Below, in pieces: positions 1 to 14,012 of a stretch of DNA of 64,000 nucleotides. The stretch is from Cymodocea nodosa (lineage: Eukaryota; Streptophyta; Magnoliopsida; Alismatales; Cymodoceaceae). The stretch is from the NCBI GenBank assembly GCA_036874045.1, contig CM072336.1:23945501-24009500 (forward strand), written 5' to 3'. The position numbers were made by a program, and so were the translations under genes. The notes beneath the pieces are model-generated. The model saw only the letters and a list, made by a program, of their open reading frames with translations, did no database searches and was not told where the DNA came from. Position 1 is the first letter of the stretch. Each line of letters starts with the position of its first letter.

Positions 1-3000
1 AGAAGTGAGTTGAACTTTTGCTGTCTTAGTTTTTTTACTACAGAAAAATGATGGGAACTCTCCAGCATCAATCACAGAATCCCAACTTTTGGCCTTTTAC
101 ACACACACATCTCAATATGATAATGCCATATATATTTCAATAAATCTGGTAGGCATAATGTTCATGGCATCAAAGCTCCCAATCTCCTGCAAGCACCACA
201 AGAAGGCTTGTTATTTTAATATAAGGGGGTCAATCTCACTTGTGTCTCAAATTAAGGTCATCTTATCAATTCTGCTTTTGTTCAAACTCTTCAATAAAAT
301 TGCAAGTGTTAACTGTTAAACAACGGATACAAGTATCATTAATCCTACTATTTGAAGCAATACAGGTATCTGCTAAAAAAAAAATGTTGAACAACAGATA
401 CAAGAAGTAATGCATTAGTCCTGCCATGTGAAGTCAGCAGGAATTGAAAACTTATGAGAGGCTGAAGTCTTGCCTTATGTGATTTTGTGCAGCCATTTAC
501 GTAAAAAGTATTATTTCTATACCTATAGAGACGAATTCCAAATGCAAGTTTTATTCATACGTGAAATATAGGTTTCCAGGATAAACTTAAAATTTGTTGT
601 GGTATGCCATTGTTGATACAGTTTTACTGAAACAGTTAAAATATCTACAAGAATGGAAACAGAGTCAACTGATTTATTCAAAGATATTCATGTGAATTAT
701 TAGTAAAATGATCTTTGTTAATTTTTTATCCGAAGTTTCAGCTATTTTGAGATGATTCCAGATTTGTTTGAGTTACATAAATTATAGCATACAATTATTA
801 CATGCACCAAGAGAATGTGGTTGTGAATTCAGTGCCAGGTATTCTGAACTTTTTCCCCCTGTATTCTTCCTACATACAAAATATTATAATCAAATGTTAT
901 TGATTAGCCTTTTGTTTCTAGCTATACCCTTAAATAGTTAAATGTGTAATCATATTATTTCTTTGTGGTCCATTGACTGTTTTCTTTCATTCATAAGGTT
1001 CGGGCTTATGCTGTAAGTGTTCTTGAAAGAGCTGTTGATGAAGAACTCCAGTGTTACTTACTTCAATTAGTGCAAGCTCTTCGGTTTGAGAGATCGGACA
1101 AGTCCTGCCTAGCATTTTTCCTTGTGGAACGTTGTATGTTTATCTTCCCAGAATTTTAGTTATTGATATTGTTGAAATACAAGAAATAGGTAAAATTTAT
1201 ATGTCATTCACAAGCAAACAATACCTCTATATATAGAGGCTTCATGGAAGAGACATAATACTAACAATGTGAGATTAAACCCACTCATGCATCTAAAACT
1301 CTAATACATTATTTTCTGTAATACTCTCCCTTAAGTTGGAATATCCAGCTTACAACAGACTTATACATAAGCAAATTAGAATAAAATAAATAAGGAGATT
1401 CATAGTAGACAATGATAACTAGAAGTAGTAACAATGTTGTACAAATAAGAAAAATAGTCAAACCCTAGTTGACCATACTAAAATAGGCATAAACACTAAT
1501 ACATTTTTGACATTATTAGACTCAGTACGTACACTTTCACACACTAATAGGTTAATTTGTTGTTAATATTATTAGACTCAATCAACATATGAATGTTACA
1601 TATACTAAAAGACATGCATACATGCTTATACAATACAATCATTATCAACCATCTAATAAAGATGACACAAATTAGTGTGGATTGTTATTTAAGGTATTAC
1701 ATAAACCCTAAATCTCTTGGAGTACATACAAACTTTGATGGAGTAGCACTACTATAACATTGACACACATGGGAAAAATATAACTAATTTAATTGTAGAT
1801 TAGTAATGAAGCATTAAAAGCCTTTTTTCTATCTTTTTTTGTTCTCATTTTTTTTTCATTTTTTTCTCCCTCTCTCTTCTTCATTCTCTTATTTTTTTCT
1901 TCTTCTCCTCTTTTTTTTTTTTTCCCTTCTTCTTCCCCTTTGTCAGTAACTCATTTGTCTATAACCTAGTGGATGTAGAGGAGCGATAGGACCTTATAGC
2001 TTTCTTTAGTGGTAGTGGAGGGTTTGAGCTTGGGAGGGTTTTAGAGGAGATTTGGCATACTCATGATGCTCTCAGATGAGGAGAGTATGAGTGGGTTGAG
2101 GAACATTAGTGGCTTTCGATGGAGTTCATCATTGGGATGGGCAAACATCTTGTTCGATAGCATTGGTAGACTAGTGCATAGACAATGTGTTTGCTTGGGA
2201 GTAGAGATGCTGTAACAGTGGTGCTAGCATGCGTAGTTGAAGATAGTAGTGATTCCTTAGAAGGAAGCAATGTGGGAGGAGAGAGGAGTTACAATAGTGA
2301 GAGATGAGATTGGAGGATAGAGGTAGTTGACACAAGAGGAGGGGCATTATGGTTGGTGTAGGAGCAAGTTTTAGACGCTTGACAAGGAAAACTTGGTTGC
2401 CTCAACAGGGGTTGATGAGGCTAATGATAGTGGTGGTTGGGAGGAGAGTGTGATTTGGTTGGCCCTTCTGCTTATCTAGATTTCTTATACTTAATGGACC
2501 TTCAAAATTTAAGCTCTGATACTATATTGAAACATAAGAAATAGATAAAAATTGTATGTTAAGTAAAAAAGGTCTCTATATATAGAAGCTAAATAGAAAA
2601 GACAAACATAACACTAGCATTGTTGGATTAAACCCACTCACGTAAAACTTTCATACATTATTTTCTCTTACAGATATTATATTTTGTAGTTATTTATGTT
2701 TATTGGTACAGGACATCTTGATAGTGCAAATATCCTCTAAGTCTTCTTGATAAATCCACAAGAATATCCTATATGTGAAACAAAGGTGAATACAAATATT
2801 TTAGGAACCTAAAAATTTATTAATTTTGTTAATTGTCTTTGATGAGTATGAGGTAGATTACAAAATCTTGTCCCAAGGAGGCAAGCACTTAATTTGTCTT
2901 AGTTTCTGCAGAACAGATGTTGTTGCACTGTTCAAATTTGTTACTATTATAGTAGTTTTGTTTGTATTGCTGGAAACTTAAACTAAATAGGAATTTGATA

Positions 3001-6000
3001 ATAACCTTTTGAGGAGATATCCACATAGGTGTTCTAAATTTTTGCTGTTGCCAATTGAGCATTAACGATTTATGGCATGTGGCTTGCATTGTAATACCAG
3101 CGATAGTGCCATTTATTGCACAGATTGACATATTTAATAGCTTAAAGTACATTACATCATAGACATATTATTGTTTATTAATGAAGATGACAGCGTACAC
3201 CGTTTGTTATTATTGTTTTATTAGGATTATTCACCTAAATGTTCTTCCTTTGTCTATAATTGCTTGTTTATGGTAAATCTAGTTGTAAAACTTAGATGAA
3301 AAATTATAAAAGAATGTATTCATTAATGTAAACCTTTCTCTATTAAAATAATTAATAAAAAACTATCTAGAATTTTACTTTTAATCAACTACAAACTAAA
3401 TTCAAGAATGATATGAAAATCACTTTTAGTGAGTAAAGGTTATTTCTATTTGAGAGCATGTTATTTTTTATATGAGATGAAAATGATATAATAATAAGAT
3501 TTATGATTACCCAACAATCTAAAATGTGAATGATAAATTTCATGTAAAAAATGTTTCATGCTATACATTACTTGAAAATTCAAAGTTAACATGCATATCA
3601 AAATATATGTTAAACATATGCATTGTACATCATTACATCTTATTTGAAGCTTTTACATGTTTTTGAATTGACGTTGCTGGACATCTTGTAAAACTTAACT
3701 TCTAAGTTCTGGTCTTGGAGGGGTGGCTTTGGACTAGAGGCTTAGCATCATTGTTTATCATATAAAATGTTCCCTCTCAAGTTCATTTTGGACGTTTAGT
3801 ATAGTATACTTTTCCCTGATTCGTTCATTATGGTTGCTGATTATGAGATTCTTGAATTCAAATGCTATAAATATAATTTTTCCAAAAGTAAGCAGTAGTT
3901 TTCTTTTAGATTTGGTATGTGGATTGCACAATGTGCAGCCACCTCTTTGTCCAATTCAATTAGAAAAATCCAACATTTTCTTCACATCATACTATTGGAG
4001 AATGCATGGCCTAATGAACTTTGTAGTAGTAGTGGCCTTGTGGGTGGGTCCTCACATTGGAATTAGAGTATAGAATGGGCCCTTGTGGAGATGAATGACA
4101 AAACTCTTGTTTGATCGCTCCTGTGGAGTACCTTTTCTAGGAGAAAGGTGGTTGTTGATCACAGAACTTTACTAGTCCTTGTACATTTTATCATAGTTAA
4201 TATTAATCATATTTTTAATTTGATGGGATAAGTTTTACGAATATAATATGCATACACAACCTTTCTCGTTTTCATGGATTGTTCCTATCAATAAGTTTTA
4301 AGAATCTCTTATTTCAGATTCATATATCAATTCTTTGTTCCAACTCACTGGCATTGGAATATAAATTGCAGCATTACACAACATTGAGATTGCGAGCTTC
4401 TTGCGCTGGTACGTAGCTGTGGAACTTCATGATCCTGCTTATGCAAAACGCTATTATTATACTTACGAGATTCTGGAGGACAAGATGATGAACGTAAGAG
4501 TCATTTCATTGTTTCATCTGTCATAAGTTTTACATGCATCTGTTACATTGACTATCTGTATTTGCTGGTCTTGAATAGTATTAATTTTACAGCTGAAACT
4601 GTCACTGATTGTTGCTACTATCCTGTTTTACTGTCAAGTCCTTGATAAATTTTTGGAGATTTCCCATTAGTGCAAGTTTTACTATATTCTTAATAAAATC
4701 AGTTTTAGTTTGTCTCCGTACTAATCCAAGTATATGTATCTTAGCAACACAAATTTTTTATATATGGTCATGCTTTATGGTCCAACACTTTGAGCTATAA
4801 AATATAGTTTGGTAAATGGTAGTTTTATAAAATTTTTCTTTTAATTTTAAGAGTATCCTCCTATCACATAATACTTCAAAAACAATTTTCCACTTCTTCC
4901 ATCCTACTTTATTTTTATGCATAATATCTTTTATAATTTCACAATTGCAACTTGTTATTCCTTAGTTATTGGAAATTTCCTATTTTCTCCTCTTGTAGTT
5001 TTAACACTAATAACTACTCTTTCATATGTGTCCTTTATAATATTACTATATCCTATAAGTATTCCTTTTCTTTCTAACCCATCACATTAGGTTTCTAGGT
5101 ACTTATCATAAGTTTTTTTTAAAAAAAAAATCAACCAAAACCATACAGAGGTCCTTTTTCTTGACTCAGTTTTTTTATTAATTATCTAAGTAATGAATAG
5201 CTTCCATTATTGACTTACTTGACATAAATCCAAATTGATTTTCTGTAATTTTAGTTTTATACCTTAGTCTTTGCTTAATTATCGTTACCCATAAATTCAT
5301 AAAACTCATTAATTTAATGTCATGATAATTATTGCAATTTTGTATGTCTCCTTTATTTTTAAATATAGGAATTAAAGAACTCTTTCTCTATTCATTTGAT
5401 ATATTCTTTCTTTAAAATAATATTTAAAAACTTAGTTAACTACTTAATGTCTACTTCACCCATGCACTTCCACATTTCAATATAGGTATACCATGATGAT
5501 TATTATAATTCTATATGTTTCCTTTGTTTTTAAATATTGTATTAAATAATTCTTTTACTATTCATCTAATATCTTCTGTCTTTAAAATTATATTAAAAAT
5601 CTTAGTTAACAACTTAATCCCTAGTTCACCTCTACACTTCCACATTGCAATCGGAATACCATCCAATTCAATAGGTTTTCTACATTGCATTTTACCTCTA
5701 AACTACTAATTCTTCTCTTTTTGCTAAAACAAATAGGAACATTGCATTAGGATTTTTCTGATATATGTGACAGTGACTTGTTTCTCTCCTTTTAGCAGTT
5801 ATCCGTCAATAGAGATGAAAATGGTATCCAGCTTTGGCGAAGTTTGTTGCACCAAATACAACTGATAGCACAATTATGCTCAGTGTCACGAGATGTAAGA
5901 AATGTTCGTGGTGGAACTCAGAAGAAAACTGAGAAGCTTAGGCAGCTTATTTCTACTGGTCTTCTTAGTGAGCTTGCTAACTTTGATGAGGTTAGATTCT

Positions 6001-9000
6001 TTTTTTTTGAGTGACAACGCGGATGATTCTTTTGTTTTTATATTTTCAAATTATATTATTTGACTAATTTTATTGCTTCTAGATTTTTTTTATTTTCTTT
6101 TTGACTGTACTAATCGGTTGCTCTTTTGTGCTTGTTCTTGATGTATTTTAGCCAATCCGTTCACCTCTTTCTCCTAATGTTCTCCTAACTGGAATTTTAG
6201 CTGAAGAATCATTAGTTTTCAAAAGTGCTCTACATCCTCTTCTTTTATCTTTCAAAGGACCTCCTTCTGGAAGTTGCAAAGTAATATTCAAAAAGGGAGA
6301 TGACATCCGGCAGGATCAGTTGGTATTCTCTAACCTATATTGTCTTTGATTTTTTTATTGGATCCTTCCACTATTTTCGCTTTCTTTCCATAACTGAATA
6401 ATTTATAATAATGACACATGGTTGCCACTTGGAAGTGAACCTGGAAGTCATCTACGGAATCCATAAGGTTATGAGCAAGTACATGTAACATTGTCTCATC
6501 TCTTAAAGGAGTGGTAGTCAATATTTCTGGATAGGGTTGATTGCCAATGTATATTCTCAAATCTCAATACGATAGGTGTTGCAGTGTTGGTAAAACCTAC
6601 ATGAAGACATTGGATATAAAGACAAACATCTGACATCCTGTGGCTTAAACAAGAGTTAATGTAGTATGTGATTTTGTGTGCCTGAAACAAATATGCTAGA
6701 TGTAATGCATTGAATATCTGATTTCCTGTGGTTTTATCTGACATGCTGCACATCTGGTTTATCAATGGTGATATGAGGTTTATTGGGGTTGACAAATAGT
6801 TATGCAACTTAGGTGATTACCACATCATTTATGCTTATGGAGAAGGTTTTAAGCCAAGGATCTCTATCATCACATTATAAGAAACACATTCAATCCTAAA
6901 ACCTACCAGAAGGAACCATTTCATTTCTTAATTCTGTACTACTGCTGAAGCTTTTTTCAGATAATATAAAACCTGTAAATTGTGCATTTTTTGTCTTTTT
7001 CCTAGGTTGTTCAAATGGTTTCCTTAATGGATCGGTTGCTGAAGTTGGAAAATCTTGACTTGCATTTGACTCCATATAGGGTGCTAGCAACTGGTCAAGA
7101 TGAAGGAATGCTAGAATTTATACCATCCAGCTCCTTAGCACAGGTAGGTGAAAGAATGTATATGCTCTTCATATTTGTTACTTGTTTTTCTGCATGTACA
7201 AAGTATCACTGTTAGCATGGCAGCTTCTTAGTCATTGTGCCTTTTACATGGTGGAGACCTCATGACACCTCTTGTTTGAGTGCCCAGTGATGGGAGGGTG
7301 GTGGGAGGTTTTGTTGGGTCTGCTTGGAACTAGTTTAGGGATGTTGGATGGGCCTAGGGCTTCAGGGCAGAAGGAAAATGTGGTCAGTTATTCCTCAGAT
7401 TAGTTGGTGGTTTATATGATTGGAGTGGAACAGGAGAATTTTCTTGATCGAGGAGCATTATTTGCTGGACCGGTGGTTCTGTCAAATAGTGTGAGAGTGA
7501 TGTCATCATGATGGGTTGGCTGTGTCTGTTTACGACCTCCTAGCTCCTTGTCATGTGGCTGGAGGCTTTCTTGTTTCATTTTGTATTAGTCTAGTTTTGT
7601 TCTGTGTTTGCTACATTGTTTCCCCTTTTATTGTTTTGGCTTTCCTCTAGTTTTGCCTCTGCTTATCTTTTGGATAAGCCTGTATCACCTAATATATTTT
7701 TTCATTAATGGAATTGCTTACTGCTCACAAAAAAGTGTTACCATTACTGTAAAGCTAAACTCCTTTGCACTCTACTATTTGTGTCCATTGATTGTTTATT
7801 GTTTTTGTGACCATTGCTGCCTGTGCTGCTATGGAATAAGACTTCTAATGCAAGCACCAAAAAAGTTAATAAGGGTTTCCATTTGTAAAATTTGTGAAAA
7901 ATGGCTACGGATTTGTGGGTACAGATGAATTATAGTGATTTGTTCTGATACAAAGCATAAACAAGGACAAAGATAATCTTTCTTAAACAAAGGGACAATA
8001 TAAAATAAATAAAAGGTCAAAACATGAAATGGATATTCATTTATTTTTGATTCATATTTACAAGATAATAAAATATACAATAACAGTCTTAACGGCAACA
8101 TAAATTTGACTCATGAATGATTTTATTAGTTTAGGGAATCAAAATGAAAAACACAGTCAAAGATAACATTGATGAAATTATTTCTTATATAAAGCAAAAA
8201 TAGGGTGTAAATTCTTGATTAAAGATCCATACATGTCTTGATATTTTAAAGAGAGATTTTCAGAGTGCAATAATATATTTACCAACCTAAAAGATGTCTA
8301 TTTGTCAAAGATAAAAGATCAGCATATTTGAATGTTCATTATTTTCTTCCATTTTCTGAAATTTTAAGGATAATTTTTGAACCATGATGGTGGCATACAT
8401 ATTGTTGAATATTAGCCCCAAACCTCCCCATGAACTTTTTGAAAGGGCAGATGGATTGGCAATCATTATTACTTTTAAACATCTAACTCATCTCATAGTT
8501 ATGTTTCACTTGTGTTCCTTTGAAGATTGATTCTGTTAAAGAATTATGCAATCTGCTCTTTACACTGTAGTAGAATAGAAATTCTTGGTGTTTGTTTGAA
8601 ATTACGTTTTCCATCTTCTGAGTGCTGACTTATTTTCTTCTCAGATTCTATCTGAGCATCGTACTATTGTCAACTATCTTCAAAAGTTCCATCCTGATGA
8701 AGATGGCCCATTTGGAATAACAGCTACTTGTTTAGAAACATTCATAAAGAGTTGTGCTGGATACTCTGTTATCACATACATACTGGGGATAGGTGACAGG
8801 TAATATTTTCCTGTTCATCACCTTTTTATCCCTCCTTGTTATAACTAATGAGGTTTTGAAAATACAGTCTATTTATTTTATGACTTTTTGAAATACACCT
8901 ATTTATTAGATGACAACATTGAACTTTTGCCGGGGTTTAGCTTTTGTTTCCAAAGTTCAAGGACATGGCATTTTGTTTCTGTCAAACAAAATACACTTGT

Positions 9001-12000
9001 ACTGACATAGATATATTTCAGACAAAAAAGGTCCTCTCTACGAGTTGAGTTAAAATGGACAGCTTGCAGGATATATTACTGTCTATCTATGTTGTGATAA
9101 GACTTATTCCAATATCAGCTCTCTTTTTGGGAGCTGAAAACATTTTATGGGATGAATTATTTGATATCATCAAAATTAAGATGTCAAGAACTGTCTAACT
9201 CTATCTTTCCAGGAAAAAGGTTTTTCTCTATTTTGTTTGCTGATGATTGACAGATGCATGTAGAATAAAATTGCTCAACTCTGATTTTGATCTTTTAACC
9301 CTAATTGCATGTTCTGGTTACACTGGTTTTGCAGGCATCTAGATAACCTACTCCTTAGAGATGATGGACGGCTGTTTCATGTTGATTTTGGTTTCATTTT
9401 GGGCCGAGATCCAAAACCGTTTCCCCCACCAATGAAGTTGTGCAAGGAAATGGTTGAAGCAATGGGTGGAGCAGAAAGGTACAGATTTTTGTTCTTTCCA
9501 CTTGGCACCTTTGAGTCCCTAACTACAATTCTTAGAAGCAGCATTAATGAAGTTCTCAGTACCGTCCACATAGAAGAATTTAATACGCGAGTGTAAAAAG
9601 GCAACTCGGATGTTTTGAAATTAATGACTGGAGTGCCTTGACGCATTTATGAACCATGCACACCCAAAATAAATAAATTTCACTAGTTAATATACAAGTG
9701 TCCTTGTTTGTATTTAATATTTATGAGGTCCTGAATCAACAAACAATAACGCTTGTGTGGAGAAGATGGAAGCAAGATCTCCCGTCAACAGGGTCTCTCA
9801 TGATAATGAGGGCTTAGTCTGAAGGGGATGGAGGGAGAAGGAGAGAAGTGGGAACAAGAGTGGGAAGTTGGGAGGGGCAAAGCTGGAGTGAGAGCTGGTG
9901 AGGGGAATCAGCTGAAAGTCCAGAGTGCTGATAATGAAAGGTCTGGTAACCAGACTCAGTGGTGGAGATTGGATCGGTGCCTAAGATTCTTGGACTTCAG
10001 GCAAAGGGTCAGGGATTGCTCTAACTCTGTTGCCCGTAGAAAGTGCAACAATGTGGGTTACCTAGCCCCAAGATGCCAAAGCAATGCTACAGAAGTCTAA
10101 CAGAGAAGGAACCTTGAAGGCAATAGAACAAAGTCCATGCTCATGGTTGGCACAAAGTCCATAGAAATTGATTGTCCAGATGCCTAGTATGTGAGATAAC
10201 TTTGATTTCAGAGACCGTGATGCAGCACTGGCTCAACTGGAGATGGGGAATGGTAACAAAGTGGTGGATCAGGAAACTGTTTGGAGGGGCCCTTTTGATC
10301 TGGTTCCCAAACCCAATATGGAGGGGCACTCTTTTAGATGAGGGTAGTTTTCAGGTGTCCGACCAAGATGTACGGTGGTTCATGTGGGAGGAGAGACATT
10401 GGAAAATGGCTGGCAAACCAACAATATAAGTGGATAATGTGAATCTTACATTAGGTTATAATATAAATGGATATCTAGTTGTTTAGGGTTCCATTAGCCA
10501 TCATCAATATATATTGTACTCTCTTTAAGTGGATGGCATCATTCTTTCTGTGGTCTTTCTTCTGTACATGATATTAGAGTCTAGGTCGCCACTATTAGCC
10601 ATCCACCTCTCCTACACCACCATCACCCATGCTTCTTTCGATCTCCACCACTGCAGGTCTCCATTGCCATCAACCACTACAAAAGAGACCTTGTCTGCCA
10701 CTGCCAACACTGGAAAAGGGGGCATCCGCTGCCACTAGGGTCATCAGGCCCAATTTGCAGTCCCTCCAGAACCTTTTCTCTCTTCTACTACCAATGGCTG
10801 CATCCGATAGTCGATTTCTACCTATTGGCAACCTATCCAGCCTTTTTTCTCTTTGAGAAGCCCATGCACCTGGTTGTGGTTTATCAAATCTGCTGCAACT
10901 GAGGGTGGGTCTCCTTAATCCACCTGCTTTCTTACTTGTGGATGCACTTTTCCTACCTCCATGGCTTGCTGAACTGTTTTTTTTTTTTCACTCTGAATAG
11001 ATCTGATTAGGAGGTAGTTTTCATTTTTTTGAATAATTAATGTTAGGTAAACCCCTAATTGGATTTTTTTTAGATAGTTTTTCTAATAACTTTATATTTG
11101 ATTGACCTAACTTTCTATGTTATAAAATGATTTCATTTGATTTTGCAATTAAACAAACATTGTTACTTACAATATCAGAAGGCAAATTTAAAATGCAAAT
11201 TAATCCTTTTTAATACATAATAAATAAAATTTCATTTGTATTTTTGTCTACAATTTTACATGAATTATTTTCAAAGATTATAGAACGTTTATGCCTGACG
11301 GAAAGTGAGGAATTCCTTTTCTCACTTTCTCAAGTATAAAAGGAAGCATATCCTCAAGAATTTGCTCCTCACCTTTGAGAATCTACAGAATCTTTATTCG
11401 ATAGAAGGAGAAAGGTTAGGAAACAAGAGAAAAGAAAAAAAAATGAAAACAGAAAGTAAAAAAGAAAAAGAAGAAAAAGAGAAGAAAAATAAGAAAGGAG
11501 AAAAAAGGGAAGAAAAATGAAAGAATAAGTGGATAAATAATAATAAAATAAAATAAAATGAGAGTTATAAATAAAATAATAATAATAATAATAAGTAATC
11601 CTATAGTCTTTTAATATAAATAAAATAATATAAAAATAATTCCATCAATCATAAATTCTTCATACCAACTTTGACTTTTTTGACTTTATATAACGTGTGC
11701 AAACTTCATTTTTTTCTACTTTCCAAGCTTTCTATTTTCAATCATTTTGAACTTTCTGTTTCCTATCTTTTAGAATTTTCTATTGTGCACAAACAGGTCT
11801 TTATTGTTGTTCATTGCAAAGTGAAATACCTCACGCAACTAACTTTAGATGTAAAAGATAGTGCATCAGATTGATATGTTGATGTCTTAAGGGTAGTATC
11901 ATGGACGGAGAACAACATGGAGTTGAGTGCCGCCAAAGGGATTATGATGCTATGATTGGCCAAAAAGGTTTAGGACACATTGAGGCAAATATCTAGACTT

Positions 12001-14012
12001 TAAAATAATCTCTTAGGTGTATAAAATATATGGGAAAATCTTTATGCTACGCATGGGAGACAAATCAGTTCAAAAAAACTCAATTTGTGAATCCTATTGG
12101 AGTTGGAGGTTTACTGGTCATTAACTTCATGTATGGCTACAATGAGACGCAATGAGATGAGTTTGCTGTTGTCTACGTTACTAGTCTGACGTCAGAGCTA
12201 TCATCTCAGGTTTGCAGGCAGATACATGGAGCTGATACTCTTACCTACAATGTAGGTGCCTAGGCATCAAAATGATGAACGACGTGATGTTAGGGTGCCT
12301 GTAGGCATAAACAAGTTCATGACTCTCATTTTTTATTATTGTTGTATGATTCCCAATGCCTTGTCAGTTGTCTAGACTAAGTGTTAATAATTTTGATTTT
12401 ACTTTAAATTTACCTGCAAATTTCCATTGACTGCATCCCTCGACACAAGGATATGTGTGATACCCACCTCCATGTTTTCTTAAAAAACTGGAAAATGGGA
12501 AATATCCTATAAAAACCGAAAATGAAATACAGTAAACAGGGAATAGAAATATCCACCAATGGTTGACTATTATGGATGATTCTCCTAATTTGGCTACCCA
12601 AGTTTTCCATGTGATGTGAGGTGGTTCAGAAAATACTTCAACCAGGAAATTGAGTTTTGGTATGATTTCTTATGCAAATTCATATTTAAAAATTTTGAAC
12701 TACTTAGCTGACGCTATATTGTTTCTGTTGTTTGCAGCCAATATTACACTAGATTCAAATCTTACTGTTGTGAAGCGTACAACATCCTTCGCAAATCCAG
12801 CAATCTGATCCTTAATCTATTTCATCTGATGGCCGGTTCAAACATTCCTGACATAGCTTCTGATCCTGAGAAAGGCATTCTCAAGGTCCCTTTTTAGACA
12901 TTGATGATTAGATAATGTAGCAATGATGCATTTTGCCAACGTGGTACCACTCTTTACGCACTAAAACCAAAACAACATAAAAATGGCTTCGATATATCTA
13001 GAAAACTCTAAAATAATGTCAGTAACAAAAAGTGTTAGTGTATCCACAAAAAATAAAAAATTGGTTAAGCAATCACCCAAAAATTCCTGGGAAATGAATT
13101 TTCAGTGTTATTTCATATTTTTGGGATGACATTAACATTATTTTCTGTTACCAATACAAAATTAGATACTAGTACCATTTTAGGTATTTTTAGTGTGTAA
13201 AATCTTGAAAAGTGGGGATCAAATATCTGGTATTGGAAAATCAAAATCTCTAACTTCCAAATGATTGGCTTGAATAATGTAAATAAGCAGATAGGGTAAA
13301 ACATGTGATAGTTATCAATATTACTGTCCTAGTTGTAATTATGCAAAAACTAAAGGTCTGGTATCCAATTCATAGAATACACCAGAAACTATGGTTATTA
13401 TTCAGAAAATTAGTATAATTACTTATGAACTAATACACTATACTACAGCTATTGCGTGTGCAAGAAAACCAGTGGTATGACACATTAGGGCAGCATATGT
13501 TAATGATCATTGGGATCAACTTATTTTTGAAAATTTTTCTTCCTCATGGTTAGACCAAACACTAATTTTCACATTAACTTGTCTTAATGTATTTTTTGTG
13601 CATAAAAACTGCCAAAAACATTTATTTTAAAAGTTTGGAAGAGTGACTTTTCAAATATGCCAGATTATTTCAATAGTTGTGTCATAACTAAACCTTACAC
13701 AGATGAAATTAACTTGGGTGAATTCTCTATCGAAACTAAAAAAGGGTAAAGCAATAGGTCTTTTATGCAATATTTCTACCCAAAGAATGATGCATATGCT
13801 CACCTTTCGTATTTTGTAGATATCTCAAACTGTCTGAACTCTTTTTCTCAAACCATTCAATCCCTCTTTTACAGCTTCAAGAAAAATTCAGGTTGGATTT
13901 GGACGACGAGGGTGCCATCCATTTTTTCCAGGATCTCATCAACGATAGTGTTAGTGCATTGTTCCCACAAATGGTCGAGACCATTCATAGATGGGCTCAA
14001 TATTGGCGCTGA
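1..14012 (+). CDS. VPS34: Phosphatidylinositol 3-kinase VPS34, 3' part (9 exons)
   Basis: Class III PI 3-kinase, which makes PI3P on endosomes and autophagosomes with VPS15 and ATG6. The 5' half lies outside the window. Coding exons: 998-1133, 4372-4493, 5796-5990, 6152-6322, 7006-7143, 8645-8799, 9335-9478, 12738-12885, 13875-14012 (TGA). They join in phase to 448 codons plus stop; full plant VPS34 is about 810 aa. Exons 1-3 encode the end of the helical domain. The kinase domain follows: GDDIRQDQ near the ATP site, catalytic loop GDRHLDN (split by the intron between 8799 and 9335), then DFGFILG and [10 protein letters not shown]. The protein ends HRWAQYWR, the usual VPS34 C-terminal helix. 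Bases 1-4 followed by GTGAGT may be the end of the preceding exon, but this is weak. All kinase motifs look intact. The introns, up to 3.3 kb, are full of repeats. Confidence 0.93.
1170..2672 (-). mobile_element. Miniature LTR retrotransposon (TRIM-like) in a VPS34 intron
   Basis: Two diverged direct repeats, 1170-1323 (about 154 bp) and 2525-2672 (148 bp), bound a 1.5-kb element. The outer ends are TG and CA. The 5-bp target-site duplication GATAT is at 1165-1169 and 2673-2677. Read on the minus strand, the primer-binding site TAGTATCAGAGC (2524 downward) abuts the first LTR and matches the initiator-tRNA-Met site TGGTATCAGAGC at 11 of 12 positions. A polypurine tract CTTAAGGGAGAG (1335-1324) abuts the other LTR. 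The 1.2-kb interior shows no gag or pol reading frame, so the element is non-autonomous. Size and LTR length fit TRIM elements. LTR divergence suggests an old insertion. Confidence 0.85.
4620..5710 (-). mobile_element. RTE-type LINE relic, antisense, in VPS34 intron
   Basis: The minus-strand translation gives broken pieces of an RTE-clade reverse transcriptase, including a decayed form of the segment KNKGDIQNC before the palm domain (about 5310-5400). The 3'-end part near 4800-4900 resembles the 26 kb and 34 kb relics. Many stops and A/T-biased changes make it non-functional. Part of it is itself tandemly duplicated: 5321-5491 and 5492-about 5650 are diverged copies offset by 171 bp. Confidence 0.6.
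7225..7737 (+). mobile_element. L1-type LINE 3' end in VPS34 intron
   Basis: The plus-strand frames decode the C-terminal zf-RVT region of a plant L1-type LINE ORF2: HLLFECP at about 7270, then a stretch like [16 protein letters not shown] and NRRIFLDRG (7370-7460), with in-frame stops. It is followed by about 240 bp of T-rich 3' UTR and a short A-tail at 7731-7736. This is typical of a 5'-truncated LINE insertion. It lies wholly within the intron between VPS34 exons 7006-7143 and 8645-8799. Confidence 0.7.
9760..10430 (+). mobile_element. LINE ORF1 fragment with two zinc-knuckle relics
   Basis: An open stretch at 9828-10100 has two degenerate CCHC zinc knuckles in tandem. The first is [14 protein letters not shown], where a cysteine has become F. 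The second is [12 protein letters not shown], with H replaced by Y. Tandem knuckles of this spacing are usual in ORF1 of plant L1-type LINEs. The following 300 bp has open but unrecognised frames. It sits in the 3.26-kb intron 9479-12737 of VPS34, and the motif residues are already lost. Confidence 0.5.
10438..10620 (+). mobile_element. LTR retroelement edge with a tRNA-Met-like primer site
   Basis: A stretch starting TGTGAATC and ending TGTACA (about 10438-10568) is directly followed by TGATATTAGAGTC, which resembles the copia-type primer-binding site TGGTATCAGAGC. This looks like the end of a 5' LTR plus leader. No second LTR copy or pol reading frame was found nearby, so it is at best a truncated fragment. 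Confidence 0.35.

Noticed and set aside
9309-9596. A 95-codon open frame covering a VPS34 kinase exon
   Set aside because: It merely reads through the donor after 9478. The true continuation is the exon at 12738, which completes the AGC codon and the QYYTRF-like sequence.
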